The notes under the pieces: model-generated
What the model was told of the DNA's origin: nothing
The model's database searches: none
Seen by the model: only the letters and a program-made list of their open reading frames with translations
From: Petunia secreta
Lineage: Eukaryota > Streptophyta > Magnoliopsida > Solanales > Solanaceae
Direction of reading: 5' to 3'
DNA: 64,000 nt
Assembly (NCBI GenBank): GCA_029990175.1
Contig: JARKIP010000005.1
Location: forward strand, 31,443,501 to 31,507,500
Program-made: the position numbers and the translations under genes
Shown here: positions 50,536 through 62,815 of the stretch, one piece after another
Layout of the letters: every line of letters begins with the position of its first letter
Numbering within the stretch: the first letter of the stretch is position 1

Positions 50536-53500
50536 TCCTCCCCTTCTTGAGAAGATTTCGTCCTCGAAATCAAGCCCTCCTCGTCCTCCGAAGTTGGACC
50601 TACAACACAAGGAACTAAGTCAGCAACATTAAAGGTGTTGGACACGTTATACTTACCAGGGAGGTCGATCACGTAGGCATTGTTGTTGATCTTGGTCAAC
50701 ACTTGAAATGGACCATCCCCTCGAGGAGCCAACTTTCCTTTCCTTTGGTTCGGGAAGCGTTCCTTTCGGAAGTGAACCCAAACCCAATCTCCTTTCTTTA
50801 ATTCCAACTTTTTACGCCCCTTGTTTTTCTTTAAGGCAACCTTTGCATAGGCTTCCTCGAGGTTCTTCTTCACCTTTGCATGCAATTCGATCAAGGCAGC
50901 TGCTCTTCGAGTACCTTCAAAATCAAGAACAGAATCTCGAGGCAATGGGGTTAAATCAAGTGGAATCAAAGGATTAAAGCCATACACACATTCAAACGGG
51001 GTCATGTTGATCATTCTATGCACCGTTCGATTGTATGCAAACTCCATCATGGGCAAACGATCAGCCCAGTTTCCAACCTTCCCTTTGGTCATTGCCCGAA
51101 GCAAGGACCCCAAGGTTCGGTTAACTACCTCGGTCTGTCCATCAGTCTGAGGATGGTGAGACGTCGAGAATAGTAGCTTGGTGCCGAGGGCACCCCACAA
51201 ACATTTCCAAAAATGACTCAAGAACTTCGAGTCTCGATCACTTACAATAGTACGAGGTACACCATGCAATTTTAGCACGTTAGAAACAAACAATGTAGCT
51301 ACATGCTGTGCATCATCACACTTTTTGCAAGGAATAAAGTGAGCCATTTTTGAAAAACGGTCAACCACAACGAAGATGCTATCATGTCCTCCCCCCGACC
51401 TCGGTAACCCCAAGACAAAGTCCATGGATATATCAACCCAAGGTCGATCAGGCACAGGCAACGGGGTGTACAAACCATGAGGGTTGGACTTCGATTTTGC
51501 TTTCTTGCAAACGAGACAAGCGTTGCAAAGCTTTTCCACATCTCGTCGCATTTTGGGCCAATGGAACTGCTCGGTCAAGATACCAAGAGTTTTATCGACA
51601 CCGAAGTGTCCCATCAGTCCACCTGAGTGAGCTTCTCGAACCAAGAGCTCTCTCCACGATGACACTGGCACACAAACCCTCCCATTTTTGAAGAGGTAGC
51701 CATCATGCCACTGATATTTCTCAACCTTCCGGCCACTCAAGACTGCGTCTCGAACACATTTCAGCTTGGGATCGTCCTCGTACATCGACTTGATGCTTTC
51801 GAATCCCATGAGCCTAGAGGCGAGAGTGGTCGCTAAGGCAAATTTCCTTGATAGCGCATCGGCCACAACATTATCTTTTCCCTTTTTGTAATGAATTACA
51901 TAGGGAAAGCTTTCAATGAATTCAACCCATTTGGCATGTCTTCGATTTAATTTCTCCTGACCTCGGAGATGTTTCAAAGACTCATGATCACTTTTGATCA
52001 CAAACTCTCGAGGCCACAAATAATGCTGCCAATGGGCGAGTGCTCGAACGAGGGCATACAACTCTTTGTCATACGTAGAGTAATTCAAAGTTGCACCCTT
52101 AAGCTTTTCGCTAAAGTAAGCGATCGGCTTCGAGTCTTGCATCAGCACTCCTCCGATCCCAACTCCAGACGCATCACACTCGACTTCGAATGCTTTGCCG
52201 AAGTCAGGGAGTTGCAACAACGGGGCAGAACAAAGCCTCCGCTTCAACTCTTGGAAAGCCCTCTCTTGGGACTCTCCCCACACAAATGGATTGTCTTTCT
52301 TTACCAGCTCGGTTAGAGGAGCTGCCACGGTGCTAAAGTCACGAACAAACCTTCGGTAAAAGCTAGCTAAGCCATGGAAGCTACGAACTTGTGATACCGA
52401 GGTTGGAGTTGGCCAATCTTTGATGGCTTCGACTTTTGATTCGTCGACTTCGACACCATTAGCACTGACAACAAATCCAAGAAAGACTACACGATCGACA
52501 CCAAAGGCGCATTTCTTGAAGTTGGCATACAACTTCTCTTCTCGAAGCTTTTCAAGTACTTGCCTTAGGTGGTCGACATGTTCATCCACGGTTCTGCTAT
52601 AAACAAGTATGTCATCGAAATAAACGACAACAAACTTATTTATGAACGGTTTGAGCACATGGTTCATCAGTCGCATGAATGTGCTCGGTGCATTGGATAA
52701 GCCAAAAGGCATCACCAACCATTCATAGAGACCGAATTTGGTCTTGAATGCGGTTTTCCACTCATCCCCGGGTTTCATTCGGATCTGATGGTAACCGGAC
52801 CTGAGGTCTATCTTCGAAAAGCATGAAGAACCACTTAACTCATCTAGCATGTCATCTAATCGAGGGATAGGATGACGATACTTTACCGTTATTTTGTTGA
52901 CTGCTCGACAGTCAACACACATTCGCCATGTTCCATCCTTCTTCGGAACAAGGATAACAGGAACGGCGCAAGGACTCAAACTCTCACGAACGAGGCCCTT
53001 GTTCAGCAATTCATCAACCTGCCGTTGGAGCTCTTTGGTGTCTTCGGGATTACACCGGTATGCAGGTTTGTTAGGGATTTGAGACCCTGGTACGAAGTCA
53101 ATTTGGTGCTCGATTCCTCTCAATGGAGGTAATCCACCTGGCATTTCCTCGGGAAACATGTCCTCGAAGTCCTGCAAAACTTTTTGAACCAACAAAGGCA
53201 AAGGGTTATCATTAGAAAAATCATCATTAGAGTTTAGAAAGATACCCTTGTGCACGAGGCAAATCATCATCTGACCGTGGTCGTTGCCTCGTAAGATCTC
53301 ACCGGGTTGAATGATTGCACAAATTCCTTTCACTTCGGTCGGTGAGTTTATCTCTTCGGGCCCCAATTTTGCTCCCATCGGAAGCTTGGCTTTGGCCGCT
53401 TCTTTCAATTCTTTCATTCGTTTATAGTCCTCAGTGACTTGTTTTGGAGACAAGGGTTTGAGTACGAAACTCTTCCCATCAAGCTTCACAGTATAAGTGT

Positions 53501-54176
53501 TGGATCTGCCATTGTGAACAGCGGTTCGGTCATACTGCCACGGTCGACCCAATAGCAAATGACAAGCTTGCATCGGAACCACATCAAATATCATTTCATC
53601 TTGATACTCTCCGATTTTGAACTTGATCCACACTTGTTTGACAACTCTCAATTCTCCACACTCATTCAGCCATTGTAACTTGTAAGGGTGGGGATGCTTC
53701 ATCGTAGGTAATCCCATTTGTGAAACCAAAGTTTGGCTCACTACATTGGTACAACTACCGGAGTCAATGATCATCGAACACACCTTTCCCCTCACTCGAC
53801 ATCGGGCATGAAAGAGGTTTTCTCTTTGGTTGTCCTCTTCTTCAAGAGTCATGCAGCTCAAATTCCTTCGAACCACAAGAAACATTTCCGGATGATCAGC
53901 TTCGGCAGCCTCACGATCATCATCATCTTCCGCTCGATCAGTCTCCTCGATAATTTCCTCCTCGGTGTCACTCGCTTGCTCATGGACGGTTCCATCTTCG
54001 AGCAGAAGCATAACTTTGCGAGTTGGACACTCTTTTGCCATGTGACCATAACCCTTGCATTTGTGACACTGAATATTTGAAGCACTAGGAGAGTTGAGTT
54101 GAACTTTACCTCCCACTTCTCTTGGTTGGTTAACGGTCACACCTCTTTCGAAGGGTCTCTCGAACAGTGTTAGCAC
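50313..54176 (-). CDS. pol: Pol of the CRM element (zinc knuckle, protease, RT, RNase H, integrase, LTR-encoded tail)
   Basis: A 1,287-codon open frame ending at TGA 50313-50315. It has no ATG start and opens inside the end of gag in another frame, so it needs a frameshift from gag. Its front holds the nucleocapsid zinc knuckle C-x2-C-x4-H-x4-C (residues 37-50), which normally belongs to Gag. The protease DSG is at 138-140. The RT box YFDD is at 519-522, with [13 protein letters not shown] upstream. RNase H Asp668 lies in ECDAS. Integrase has a zinc domain ending at Cys887 and Cys890, then Asp919, Asp980 and Glu1016 (DD35E). The final 73 residues (about 1214-1287) are encoded by the PPT edge and the 3' LTR. 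They include [13 protein letters not shown] (about 1229-1241), resembling the CR motif of CRM integrases that is linked to centromere targeting. All catalytic residues checked are present. Confidence 0.9.
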   Translation of the reverse strand: MLTLFERPFERGVTVNQPREVGGKVQLNSPSASNIQCHKCKGYGHMAKECPTRKVMLLLEDGTVHEQASDTEEEIIEETDRAEDDDDREAAEADHPEMFLVVRRNLSCMTLEEEDNQRENLFHARCRVRGKVCSMIIDSGSCTNVVSQTLVSQMGLPTMKHPHPYKLQWLNECGELRVVKQVWIKFKIGEYQDEMIFDVVPMQACHLLLGRPWQYDRTAVHNGRSNTYTVKLDGKSFVLKPLSPKQVTEDYKRMKELKEAAKAKLPMGAKLGPEEINSPTEVKGICAIIQPGEILRGNDHGQMMICLVHKGIFLNSNDDFSNDNPLPLLVQKVLQDFEDMFPEEMPGGLPPLRGIEHQIDFVPGSQIPNKPAYRCNPEDTKELQRQVDELLNKGLVRESLSPCAVPVILVPKKDGTWRMCVDCRAVNKITVKYRHPIPRLDDMLDELSGSSCFSKIDLRSGYHQIRMKPGDEWKTAFKTKFGLYEWLVMPFGLSNAPSTFMRLMNHVLKPFINKFVVVYFDDILVYSRTVDEHVDHLRQVLEKLREEKLYANFKKCAFGVDRVVFLGFVVSANGVEVDESKVEAIKDWPTPTSVSQVRSFHGLASFYRRFVRDFSTVAAPLTELVKKDNPFVWGESQERAFQELKRRLCSAPLLQLPDFGKAFEVECDASGVGIGGVLMQDSKPIAYFSEKLKGATLNYSTYDKELYALVRALAHWQHYLWPREFVIKSDHESLKHLRGQEKLNRRHAKWVEFIESFPYVIHYKKGKDNVVADALSRKFALATTLASRLMGFESIKSMYEDDPKLKCVRDAVLSGRKVEKYQWHDGYLFKNGRVCVPVSSWRELLVREAHSGGLMGHFGVDKTLGILTEQFHWPKMRRDVEKLCNACLVCKKAKSKSNPHGLYTPLPVPDRPWVDISMDFVLGLPRSGGGHDSIFVVVDRFSKMAHFIPCKKCDDAQHVATLFVSNVLKLHGVPRTIVSDRDSKFLSHFWKCLWGALGTKLLFSTSHHPQTDGQTEVVNRTLGSLLRAMTKGKVGNWADRLPMMEFAYNRTVHRMINMTPFECVYGFNPLIPLDLTPLPRDSVLDFEGTRRAAALIELHAKVKKNLEEAYAKVALKKNKGRKKLELKKGDWVWVHFRKERFPNQRKGKLAPRGDGPFQVLTKINNNAYVIDLPGKYNVSNTFNVADLVPCVVGPTSEDEEGLISRTKSSQEGEDDAARSRADQVIDPPRRPMTTNQAKLLHDVHVHLAWPKENNCSEAEWPSSRIEGIIFRFEPDGKVTEDNKLEDN
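50536..50548 (-). other. Polypurine tract of the CRM element
   Basis: AAGAAGGGGAGGA on the - strand abuts the TG of the 3' LTR. It is also translated as part of Pol. Confidence 0.88.
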
Positions 54177-55368
54177 TTGCTTGGTTTGGACTCTTCCATT
54201 CTTTACTTCGGTTCAAGGGAGTAGAAGTAGTGACTCCTCGATACCGGTTTGCCTTATCGTCCTTCACCAATTTTTCAGCTTCGGTGGCAGCATCGAACAG
54301 ATCTTCCAACGTGTGGTACACGTGGAGTCTCAACTGAGATGACACATCCCTAGCCAAGCGATTCTTAAATCTGATAATGGCTTGCTCTTCGTCTTCGACC
54401 AGATCAAGATTCAATCGAACCTTTTCAAACTCATCGTGGTATTCTTGGACAGACTTGGACCCTTGCTTTAACTCATAGAGTTTTTGCATTTGAGTCTGCC
54501 TGTATTTGGCACTCAAGTACTTACCATCCATCGCTCTCATCAACTGTGGCCATGTATTGACTACTGGATAGTCATTTCTTCTTCTATGCCTCTTGTCAGA
54601 TTCCCACCATGTTGATGCATAGGCTTCGAACGAAGCAATGGCATGGGCAGCTTTTCTCTCATCGGTCATCTCATTTGTTTCAAAGATGCGCTCCATTTTA
54701 AGCTTCCATTCAAGATACTCATCAGGGTCACTAGTTCCTTTAAAGGGTGGAATAGTGATCTTGACACTGTTCAAGTTTGAGTCTCGAACAGCTCTAGCCT
54801 GTTCGGGAAACTCATCTTCTCGATCATAAGCCTCACGCTCAATATTTCTTTCAGCATTTGCGCCTCGGCCTCGACCTCGACCTCGACCTCGGAAATTTCC
54901 ACGTCCTCGGTGAGCTTGCCTTCGTTGAGCGAATGGCGGCTCACGCTCATATTCGTCCTCGGGAAATTCCTCTTCATCAACCTCTTCGGTTACAGCTCCA
55001 AGATCTCTTCGGGTCCTTGGAAGTGGTAACCTCTCTCCTCGGGGAATGCCCAAGTTTTGATTTCCAGCTTGGGGGTTGCCCAAGTTTTGTTGTGCTTGGG
55101 GATTGCCCAAGTTAAGCTCTCTTCGAATTGCTTCACTTGTCAACTGATGTTGTCGTACAAGCTCAGCATACAGCTCAGGTTTCATCGGAGTGGATTGGCT
55201 CGTTCCCACGCCGGACCCATTCATGGCCACGGACGCGTTTCCCTGCTCGAGGTTAGCTACTCGAGCACTCACTCCTCTTACTTCGGCACTGATGCCTTGT
55301 ATCGCAGCCATGAGATCGGCTAACGACAATTCAGGCTTTTCAATGCTTTTGCCATCGTTTCCAGCCAT
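54130..55368 (-). CDS. gag: Gag of the CRM element, cut off from its zinc knuckle by a frame change
   Basis: A 412-residue capsid protein. The ATG at 55368 is the first in frame (the frame is open from 55377 with GTG). The N-terminus has a heptad-like helix ([26 protein letters not shown]). Next come NLGNP repeats (about 100-120), an acidic stretch and an Arg-Gly tract (about 155-175) likely to bind RNA. The capsid domain follows, with [31 protein letters not shown] and [20 protein letters not shown]. The frame ends at TAA 54130-54132 just after ..[11 protein letters not shown], before the zinc knuckle, which is in the pol frame one base forward. The shift must lie in 54130-54176. A one-base insertion or two-base loss is the simplest reading; a programmed +1 shift is possible. 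Confidence 0.88.
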   Translation of the reverse strand: MAGNDGKSIEKPELSLADLMAAIQGISAEVRGVSARVANLEQGNASVAMNGSGVGTSQSTPMKPELYAELVRQHQLTSEAIRRELNLGNPQAQQNLGNPQAGNQNLGIPRGERLPLPRTRRDLGAVTEEVDEEEFPEDEYEREPPFAQRRQAHRGRGNFRGRGRGRGRGANAERNIEREAYDREDEFPEQARAVRDSNLNSVKITIPPFKGTSDPDEYLEWKLKMERIFETNEMTDERKAAHAIASFEAYASTWWESDKRHRRRNDYPVVNTWPQLMRAMDGKYLSAKYRQTQMQKLYELKQGSKSVQEYHDEFEKVRLNLDLVEDEEQAIIRFKNRLARDVSSQLRLHVYHTLEDLFDAATEAEKLVKDDKANRYRGVTTSTPLNRSKEWKSPNQASANTVRETLRKRCDR

Positions 55369-56567
55369 TACCTGCACAAGTCAGAGATCAAACAAAGGTT
55401 AGGGTTAGAAATCACCTCACACACTCCCTCACCTTTGATGGGTGGCACTCGGGTCCACTCAATTTATGGGTTTGGTTTTTTGATCACTCAAGGACTTGTT
55501 AACAGTGGCTCGTCTGATTGATCGGTCCTCTAAGATCCTTCAAGTTCGACAATAGTCACTGCCTCTTCGGGAAGAGTGAAGTGATGTTCGACTCGATGGA
55601 ACGGACGCTTTTAAACTGAGCTCGGGGAGTCAAGAGAATTTCTACGAAAATTTGGACTTCGGTCACCCCTTCGCACGAATTCCTATCAGCTTAAAAGAGT
55701 TAGTACGACCTCGAGTAGGACAATTACTCAAAAGATCCACCAACTAGAATTTTGACACGAAAGAAAGTGAGAACCTAGGAGAATCTACCCTTTGATTCCC
55801 TTTTGGAATCTTTTTCGATCACACCCACTCCTGTCCGTACAAAAGTGGTCCCTCCTTGGTACGGATAGGGTTTTACCTTATCCACTTTCCCTTTTCAGCC
55901 GACAAATTTCACCTGGGGTTTTGATGTTTAAAATTTTAACCCCTTTCTTCTTCAATGGAACAGTGACCTTGCTCCGGCGTACGGACGCAACAACTTCGGT
56001 TCACTGACCACGAAATTCAACAGATCTGGGTTGCTTTATCGACTCCGGTTTCAACAACAACGGAGGAAATCAAACGAAGTTCTTCGAGCTAAGATCCAGC
56101 TCGTTCGAGTCGTACACTGTTACGATTTTGTAACAAGTTTCCGGTGTACGGACAACTTTTCCAACTTAAGAACTTCGATTTTAAGCAATAAACAAACCCA
56201 AATCACTCAAGAACCACCAACCTTCATCGGTTTCTTCCAAACACAGTGGGGTTCTAGTTCAGTCACCAATGAAGCTCAAAACAGTCCAAAATTCACCAAG
56301 AAACCCTAGTCACAAAATCAGTACGTCGGGTTCTCGTTGGATTCAGACTTCGATGGTGAACAAGAATCAATGGTTGTTTATCCCAAACAACCAACAATCA
56401 AACACAATTTTTGAATTTTTTTCTTTAAACACTTTTTTTTTTTTTTTTTTTTTGTAAAATAACAACACCAACAGTAACAAAATTCAAGAACACGAAAAGG
56501 AAACAAAGACACAAAACGCACGAAGATAATGAACAGGATTGAGGTTGTAAGAACAAACTCAAACCGT
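55369..56567 (-). other. 5' untranslated leader of the CRM element
   Basis: 1.2 kb between the primer site and the gag ATG with no supported ORF. On the + strand it has a run of 21 T (56433-56453), an A tract in the transcript. The length is ordinary for CRM elements. Open stretches on either strand here are short and have no recognisable product. Confidence 0.75.
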
Positions 56568-56579
56568 GCTCTGATACCA
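56568..56579 (-). other. Primer binding site, complementary to initiator tRNA-Met
   Basis: TGGTATCAGAGC on the - strand, three bases after the 5' LTR end. This is the standard initiator-tRNA-Met primer site of plant chromoviruses and many other LTR elements. Confidence 0.93.
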
Positions 56580-56582
56580 AGA

Positions 56583-57320
56583 TGGTGCAATGCAATTCCC
56601 GAAGGGATTGTTAGCACGAACGCGGAAGAACAAACAAGAGAGATAAAGATAAAAAGCAAGACAAAACTTGCTTCTTTCGAAAGAACAGTGAGGAACCTGT
56701 CTCAAAGCTCAATCAAAAGGAGTACAAGGATCACCTATACTATGCAACAATCCTCAAGAGAACATTGCCTCTTGCAAACTGAATGATCAAGAGGAATGTT
56801 CAATCGGACTAACCGAAAGACACAAGTCCTTAAAAGCCCTCACCGGGGTTTTGCTCACGACGGAGACAAGAAGAAATGTGCTCGGCACTTTCATTCAATT
56901 CATCAATATTCAAAAACTAGGTACCTACAATGAAAGGAAACAGTGTTTATATAGGAAATACTAAGGGTAAACTAGTAAATAGGTCACAGTTGACCAATAG
57001 AAATAAGCCACGCAGGGCTGAGATAAAATGTGTTCGGCAGACTTTGACTTCGGTTCTCGATTGTCTGCTCGAACACACGCTTGTTGCCTTCGGACGCTCA
57101 ATTGTCTTCGAGCTTATTGTCCTCGGTCACTTTGCCATCGGGCTCAAATCTGAAGATAATGCCTTCGATTCTTGAGCTCGGCCACTCAGCTTCGGAGCAA
57201 TTGTTTTCCTTCGGCCAGGCTAAGTGAACGTGCACATCGTGCAGCAGCTTGGCTTGGTTTCTTATCATCGGTCTCCTTGGTGGATCGATCACTTGATCAG
57301 CACGTGATCGGGCTGCATCA
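56583..57320 (-). repeat. 5' LTR of the CRM element (right side)
   Basis: 738 bp with TG...CA ends, matching the 3' LTR except at three positions. It carries the promoter for the element, with TATATAAA on the - strand at 56946-56953. A 64-codon open stretch (57098-57292) is the LTR copy of the Pol tail and is not an independent gene. Confidence 0.95.
56946..56953 (-). promoter_or_regulatory. Probable TATA box of the CRM 5' LTR promoter
   Basis: TATATAAA on the - strand, about 368 bases into the LTR in element orientation. Transcription would run leftward through gag and pol. Confidence 0.6.
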
Positions 57321-57325
57321 AGCCT
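57321..57325. other. Right target-site duplication of the CRM element
   Basis: AGCCT directly after the LTR terminus, the partner of 49793-49797. Satellite then resumes in phase. Confidence 0.93.
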
Positions 57326-60282
57326 CGTTAAGCTTAGACTACGGCGACTAGCGTCGTCAGGCTTAAAATATGATGACGACTAGCCAAGTCTGGCTTAAAA
57401 TATGATGACTAGCCTCAATAGCCTTAAAATATGACGACTAGCCACGTCAAGCTTAAAATATGACGACTAGCCATGCCATGCTTAAAATATGACGACTAGC
57501 CTCGTTAGGCTTAAAATATGGCGACTAGCAACGTCACGCTTAAAATATGACGACTAGCCTGTCAGGCTTAAATGACTAGCCTCGTCAGGCTTAAAATATG
57601 ACAACAAGCCTCATCAGGTTTAAAATATGACGACTAGCCCGCTCAGGCTTAAAATATGACGACTAGCCACGTCAGGCTTAAAATATGACGACGAGCCTCG
57701 TTAAGCTTAGAATATGACAACTAGCCTCGTTAGGCTATAATATGACGACTAGCCAAGTCTGGCTTTAAATATGACGATTAGCCTTATCAGACCTATATAT
57801 GACGACTAGCCAAATAAGGCTTAAAATATGACGACTAGCCTCGTCAGGCTTAAAATATGACGACTAGCCACACCAAGTTTAGAATATGACGACTAGCCTC
57901 GTCAGGCTTAAAATATGACGACGACTAGCCAAGTCAGGCTTAATATATGACAACTAATCTCGTCTGACTTATAATATGACGACTAGCCTCGTCCGGCTTA
58001 AAATATGACGACTAGCAACGTCAGGCTTAAAATATGACGAACAGCCTCGTTAGGCTTAAAATATGACGACTAGTCACGTCACGCTTAAAATACGACGACT
58101 AGCCAAATATGACAGCTAGCCATGTCAGGCTTAAAATATGACGACTAGCCTCGTCAAACTTAAATTATGATGACTAGTCACATCAGCCTTCAAATATGAC
58201 GACATGCCTTGTCAGGCTTAAAATATGACGACAAATCACATCAGGCTTAAAATATGACAACTAGCCGCGTTAGACTTATAATATGAAGACTAGCCACGTT
58301 AGGCTTAAAATATGACGACGAGCCTCGTCAGGCTTAGAATATGACGAGTAACCACGTCAGGCTTAAAATATGACGACGAGCCTCGTTAAGCTTAGAATAT
58401 GACGACTAGCCTCGTCAGACTTAAAATATGATGACGACTAGCCAAGTCATGCTTAAAATATGACGACTAGCCTCGTAAGGCATAAAATATGACGACTAGC
58501 CTCGTCAGGCTTAAAATATGACGACTAGCTACACCAAGTTTAAAATATGACGACCAGCAATGCTTAAAATATGACAACAAGCCTCGTCAGGCTTAAAATA
58601 TGACAACTAACGACGTCAGGCTTAAACTAAGACGACTAGCCACGTCAGTCGTAAAATATGACGACGAGCCTCATCAGGCTTAGAATATGACGAGTAGCCA
58701 CGTCGAGCATAAAATATAATGAGGAGCCTCGTTAAGCTCAGACTATTGCGACTAGCTTCGTCAGGCAATATGATGACGACTAGCCAAGTCTGGCTTAAAA
58801 TATGACGACTAGCCTTATCAGACCTATACTATGACGACTAGCCAAGTAACGCTTAAAATATGACGACTAGCCTCGTCAGGCTTAAAATATGACGACTAGC
58901 CACACCAAGCTTAGAATAAGACGACTAGCTTCGTCAGGCTTAAAATATGACGACGACTAGCCAAGTCAGACTTAAAATATGACAACTAGCCTCGTCAGAC
59001 TTATAATATGACGACTAGCCTTGTCCGGCTTAAAATATGACGACTAGCAACGTCAGGCTTAAAATATGACGACTTGCCACGCCAGTCTTAATATATGACG
59101 ACGAGCGTCGTCAGGCTTAGAATATGACGAGTAGCCACGTCTGGCATAAAATATGATGAGGAGCCTCGTTAAGCGTAGACTATGGCGACTAGCCTCGTCA
59201 GGCTTAAAATATGATGACGACTAGCCAAGTCAGGCTTAAAATATGATGTCTAGCCTCGTTAGCCTTAAAATATGACGACTAGCCACGTCAAGCTTAAAAT
59301 ATGACGACTAGCCATGCCATGCTTAAAATATGACGACTAGCCTCGTTAGGCTTAAATTATGACGACTAGCAACGTCAGGCTTAAAATATGACGACTAGCT
59401 TGGCAGGCTTAAATGACTAGCCTTGTCAGGCTTAAAATATGACAACAAGCCTCATCAGGTTTAAAATATGACGACTAGCCCTGTCAGGCTTAAAATATGA
59501 CGACTAGCCACATCAGGCTTAAAATATGACGACGAGCCTCGTTAAGCTTAGAATATGACGACTAGCCTCTTTAGGCTTAAATTATGACGACGACTAGCCA
59601 AGTCTGGCATAAAATATGACGACTAGCCTTATCAGACCTATACTATGCCGACTAGCCAAGTAAGGCTTAAAATATGACGACTAGCCTCGTCAGGCTTAAA
59701 ATATGACGACTAGCCTCGTCAGGCTTAAAATATGACGACGACTAGCCAAGTCACGCTTAATATATGATATATGACGACTAGCCTCGTCCGGCTTAAAATA
59801 TGACGACTAGCCACGTCAGGCTTGAAATATGACGAACAGCATCGTTAGGCTTAAAATATGACGACTATTCTCGTCACACTTAAAATACGACGACTAGCCA
59901 AATATGACAGCTAGCCATGTAAGGCTAAAAATATGACGACTAGCCTCGTCAAACTTAAAATATGACGACTAGCCACATCTGGCTTAAAGTATGACGTCAA
60001 TCCTCGTCAGGCTTAAAATATGACGACAAGCCACATCAGGCTTAAAATATGACAACTAGCCACGTTAGACTTAAAATGCGACGACTATCCACGTCAGGCT
60101 TAAAATATGACGACGAGCCTTGTCAGGCTTAGAATATATCGAGTAGCCACGTCAGGCTTAAGATATGACGATGAGCCTCGTTTAGCTTAGAATATGACGA
60201 CTAGCCTCGTCAGGCTTAAAATATGATGACGACTAGCTAAGTCAGGCTTAAAATATGATGACTAGCCTTGCTAGCCTTAAAA

Positions 60283-62815
60283 TATGACGACTAGCGATGC
60301 CATGCTTAAAATATGACGACTAGCCTCGTTAGGCTTAAAATATGACGACTAGCAACATCAGGCTTAAAATATGACGACTAGTCTGTCAGGCTTAAATCAC
60401 TAGCCTTGTCAGGCTTAAAATATGACAACAAGCCTCATCAGGATTCAAATATGACGACTAGCCACGTCAGGCTTAAAATATGACGACTAGCCACGTCAGG
60501 CATAAAATATGACGACGAGCCTCGTTAAGCTTAGAATATGACGACTAGACTCGTCAGGCTTAAAATATGACGACGACTAGCCATGTCTGGCTTAAAATAT
60601 GATGACTAGCCTTATCAGACCTATACTATGACGACTAGCCAAGTAAGGCTTAAAATATGACGACTAGCCTCGTCAGGCTTAAAATATCACGACTAGCCAC
60701 ACCAAGCTTAGAATATGACGACTAGCTTCGTTATGCTTAAAATTTGACGACGACTAGCCAAGTCAGACTTAAAATATGACAACTAGCCTCGTCAGACTTA
60801 TAATATGACGACTAGCCTTGTCCGGCTTAAAATATGACGACAAGTCACGTCAGGCTTAAAATATGACGACTTGCCACGCCAGTCTTAAAATATGACGACG
60901 AGCGTCGTCAGGCTTAGAATATGACGAGTAGCCACGTCTGGCATAAAATATGATGAGGAGCCTCGTTAAGCTTAGACTATGACGACAAGCCTCGTCAGGC
61001 TTAAAATATGATGACGACTAGCCAAGTCAGGCTTAAAATATGATGACTAGCCTCGTTAGCCTTAAAATATGACGACTAGCCATGTCAAGCTTAAAATATG
61101 ATGACTAGCCATGCCATGCTTAAAATATGACAACTAGCCTCGTTAGGCTTAAAATATGACACGTCAGGCTTAAAATATGACGACTAGCCTGTCAGGCTTA
61201 AATGACTAGCCTCGTCAGGCTTAAAATATGACAGCAAGCCTCATCAGGTTTAAAATATGACGACTAGCCCTGTCAGGCTTAAAATATGACGACTAGCCAC
61301 GTTAGGCTTAAAATATGACGACGAGCCTCGTTAAGCTTAGAATATGACGACTAGCTTCGTTAGGCTTAAAATATGACGACGACTAGCCAAGTCTGGCTTA
61401 AAATATGACGACTAGCCCTATCAGACCTATACTATGATGACTAGCCAAGTAAGGCTTAAAATATGACGACTAGCCTCATCAGGCTTAAAATATGACGACT
61501 AGCCACACCAAGTTTCGAATATGACGACTAGCCTCGTCAGGCTTAAAATATGACGACGACTAGCCAAGTCAGGCTTAATATATGACAACTAGCCTCGTTA
61601 GACTTATAATATGACGACTAGCCTCGTCCGGCTTAAAATATGACGACTAGCCACGTCAGGCTTAAAATATGACGAACAGCCTCGTCAGGCTTAAAATATG
61701 ACGACTATTCTCGTCACGCTTAAAATACGACGACTAGCCAAATATGACAGCTTGCCATGTGAGGCTTAAAATATGACGACTAGCCTCGTCAAACTTAAAA
61801 TATGACGACTAGCCACATCAGGCTTAAAGTATGACGTCAAGCTTCGTCAGGCTTAAAATATGATGACAAGCCACATCAGGCTTAAAATATGACAACTAGC
61901 CACGTTAGACTTAAAATGCGACGACTATCTACGTCAGGCTTAAAATATAACGACGAGCCTTGTCAGGCTTAAAATATAACGAGTAGCCACGTCAGGCGTA
62001 AAATATGACGACGAGTCTCGTTAAGCTTAGAATATGACGACTAGCATCGTCAGGCTTAAAATATGATGACGACTAGCGGTTAGTCGTCAGGCTTAAAATA
62101 TGACGACTAGGTACACCAGGCTTAAAATATGACGACTAGCCTCGTCACGCTTAAAATATGACGACTAGCTACACCAAGCTTAAAATATGACGACTAGCAA
62201 TGTCAGGCTTAAAATATGACGACAAGCCTCGTCAGGCTTAAAATATGACGACTAACGACGTCAGGTTTAAAATATAATGACTAGCCACGTCAGTCTTAAA
62301 ATATGACAATGAGCCTCGTCAGGCTTAGAATATGACGAGTAGCCACGTCGGGCATAAAATACGATGAGGAGCCTCGTTAAGCTTAGACTGTCGCGACTAG
62401 CTTCGTCAGGCTTAAAATATGATGACGACTAGCCAAGTCTGGCTTAAAATATGATGACTAGCCTTATCGGACCTATACTATGAGGACTAGCCAAGTAAGG
62501 CTTAAAATATGACGACTAGCCTCGTCAGGCTTAAAATATGACGACTAGCCACACGAAGCTTAGAATATGACGACTAGCTTCGTCAGGCTTAAAATATGAC
62601 GACGACTAGCCAAGTCAGTCTTAAAATATGACAACTAGCCTCGTCAGACTTATAATATGACGACTAGCCTCGTCCGGCTTAAAATATGACGACTAGCCAC
62701 GTCAAGCTTAAAATTTGACGAGTTGCCACGTCAGTCTTAAAATATGACGATGAGCCTCGTCAGGCTTAGAATATGACGAGTAGCCACGTATGGCATAAAA
62801 TATGATGAGGAGCCT
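60283..62815. repeat. Paralogue of 47265-49797; holds the empty CRM insertion site
   Basis: It keeps an exact 13,018-bp offset to the segment left of the CRM element. Past AGCCT at 62811-62815 it continues with sequence matching 57326 onward, so it shows the site as it was before insertion. Confidence 0.85.
62067..62089. repeat. Inverted partial monomer, second copy
   Basis: The same 9-bp stem and GCGGT loop as at 49049-49071, at the same position in the duplicated segment, so the inversion predates that duplication. Confidence 0.85.

Larger units (their letters stand above)
49798..57320 (-). mobile_element. CRM-type (centromeric) Ty3/gypsy chromovirus
   Basis: A 7,523-bp element on the - strand with two 738-bp LTRs, an initiator tRNA-Met primer site, gag, pol, polypurine tract and a perfect AGCCT target duplication. 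The CRM lineage is supported by the Gag wording ([19 protein letters not shown]), the integrase tail ([15 protein letters not shown]), no classical chromodomain, and a pol frame that runs through the polypurine tract into the 3' LTR, as known for group A centromeric retrotransposons. The LTRs differ at three of 738 positions, so insertion is very recent. CRM elements target CENH3 chromatin in many plants, so this copy suggests that the satellite is or was centromeric. Confidence 0.9.

Noticed and set aside
55792..56786. Short + strand ORFs across the CRM leader and LTR
   Set aside because: They are antisense to the element, lack recognisable domains, and overlap the leader, primer site and LTR.
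57098..57292. 64-codon - strand ORF in the CRM 5' LTR
   Set aside because: It is the LTR copy of the Pol C-terminal tail and has no gene context of its own.
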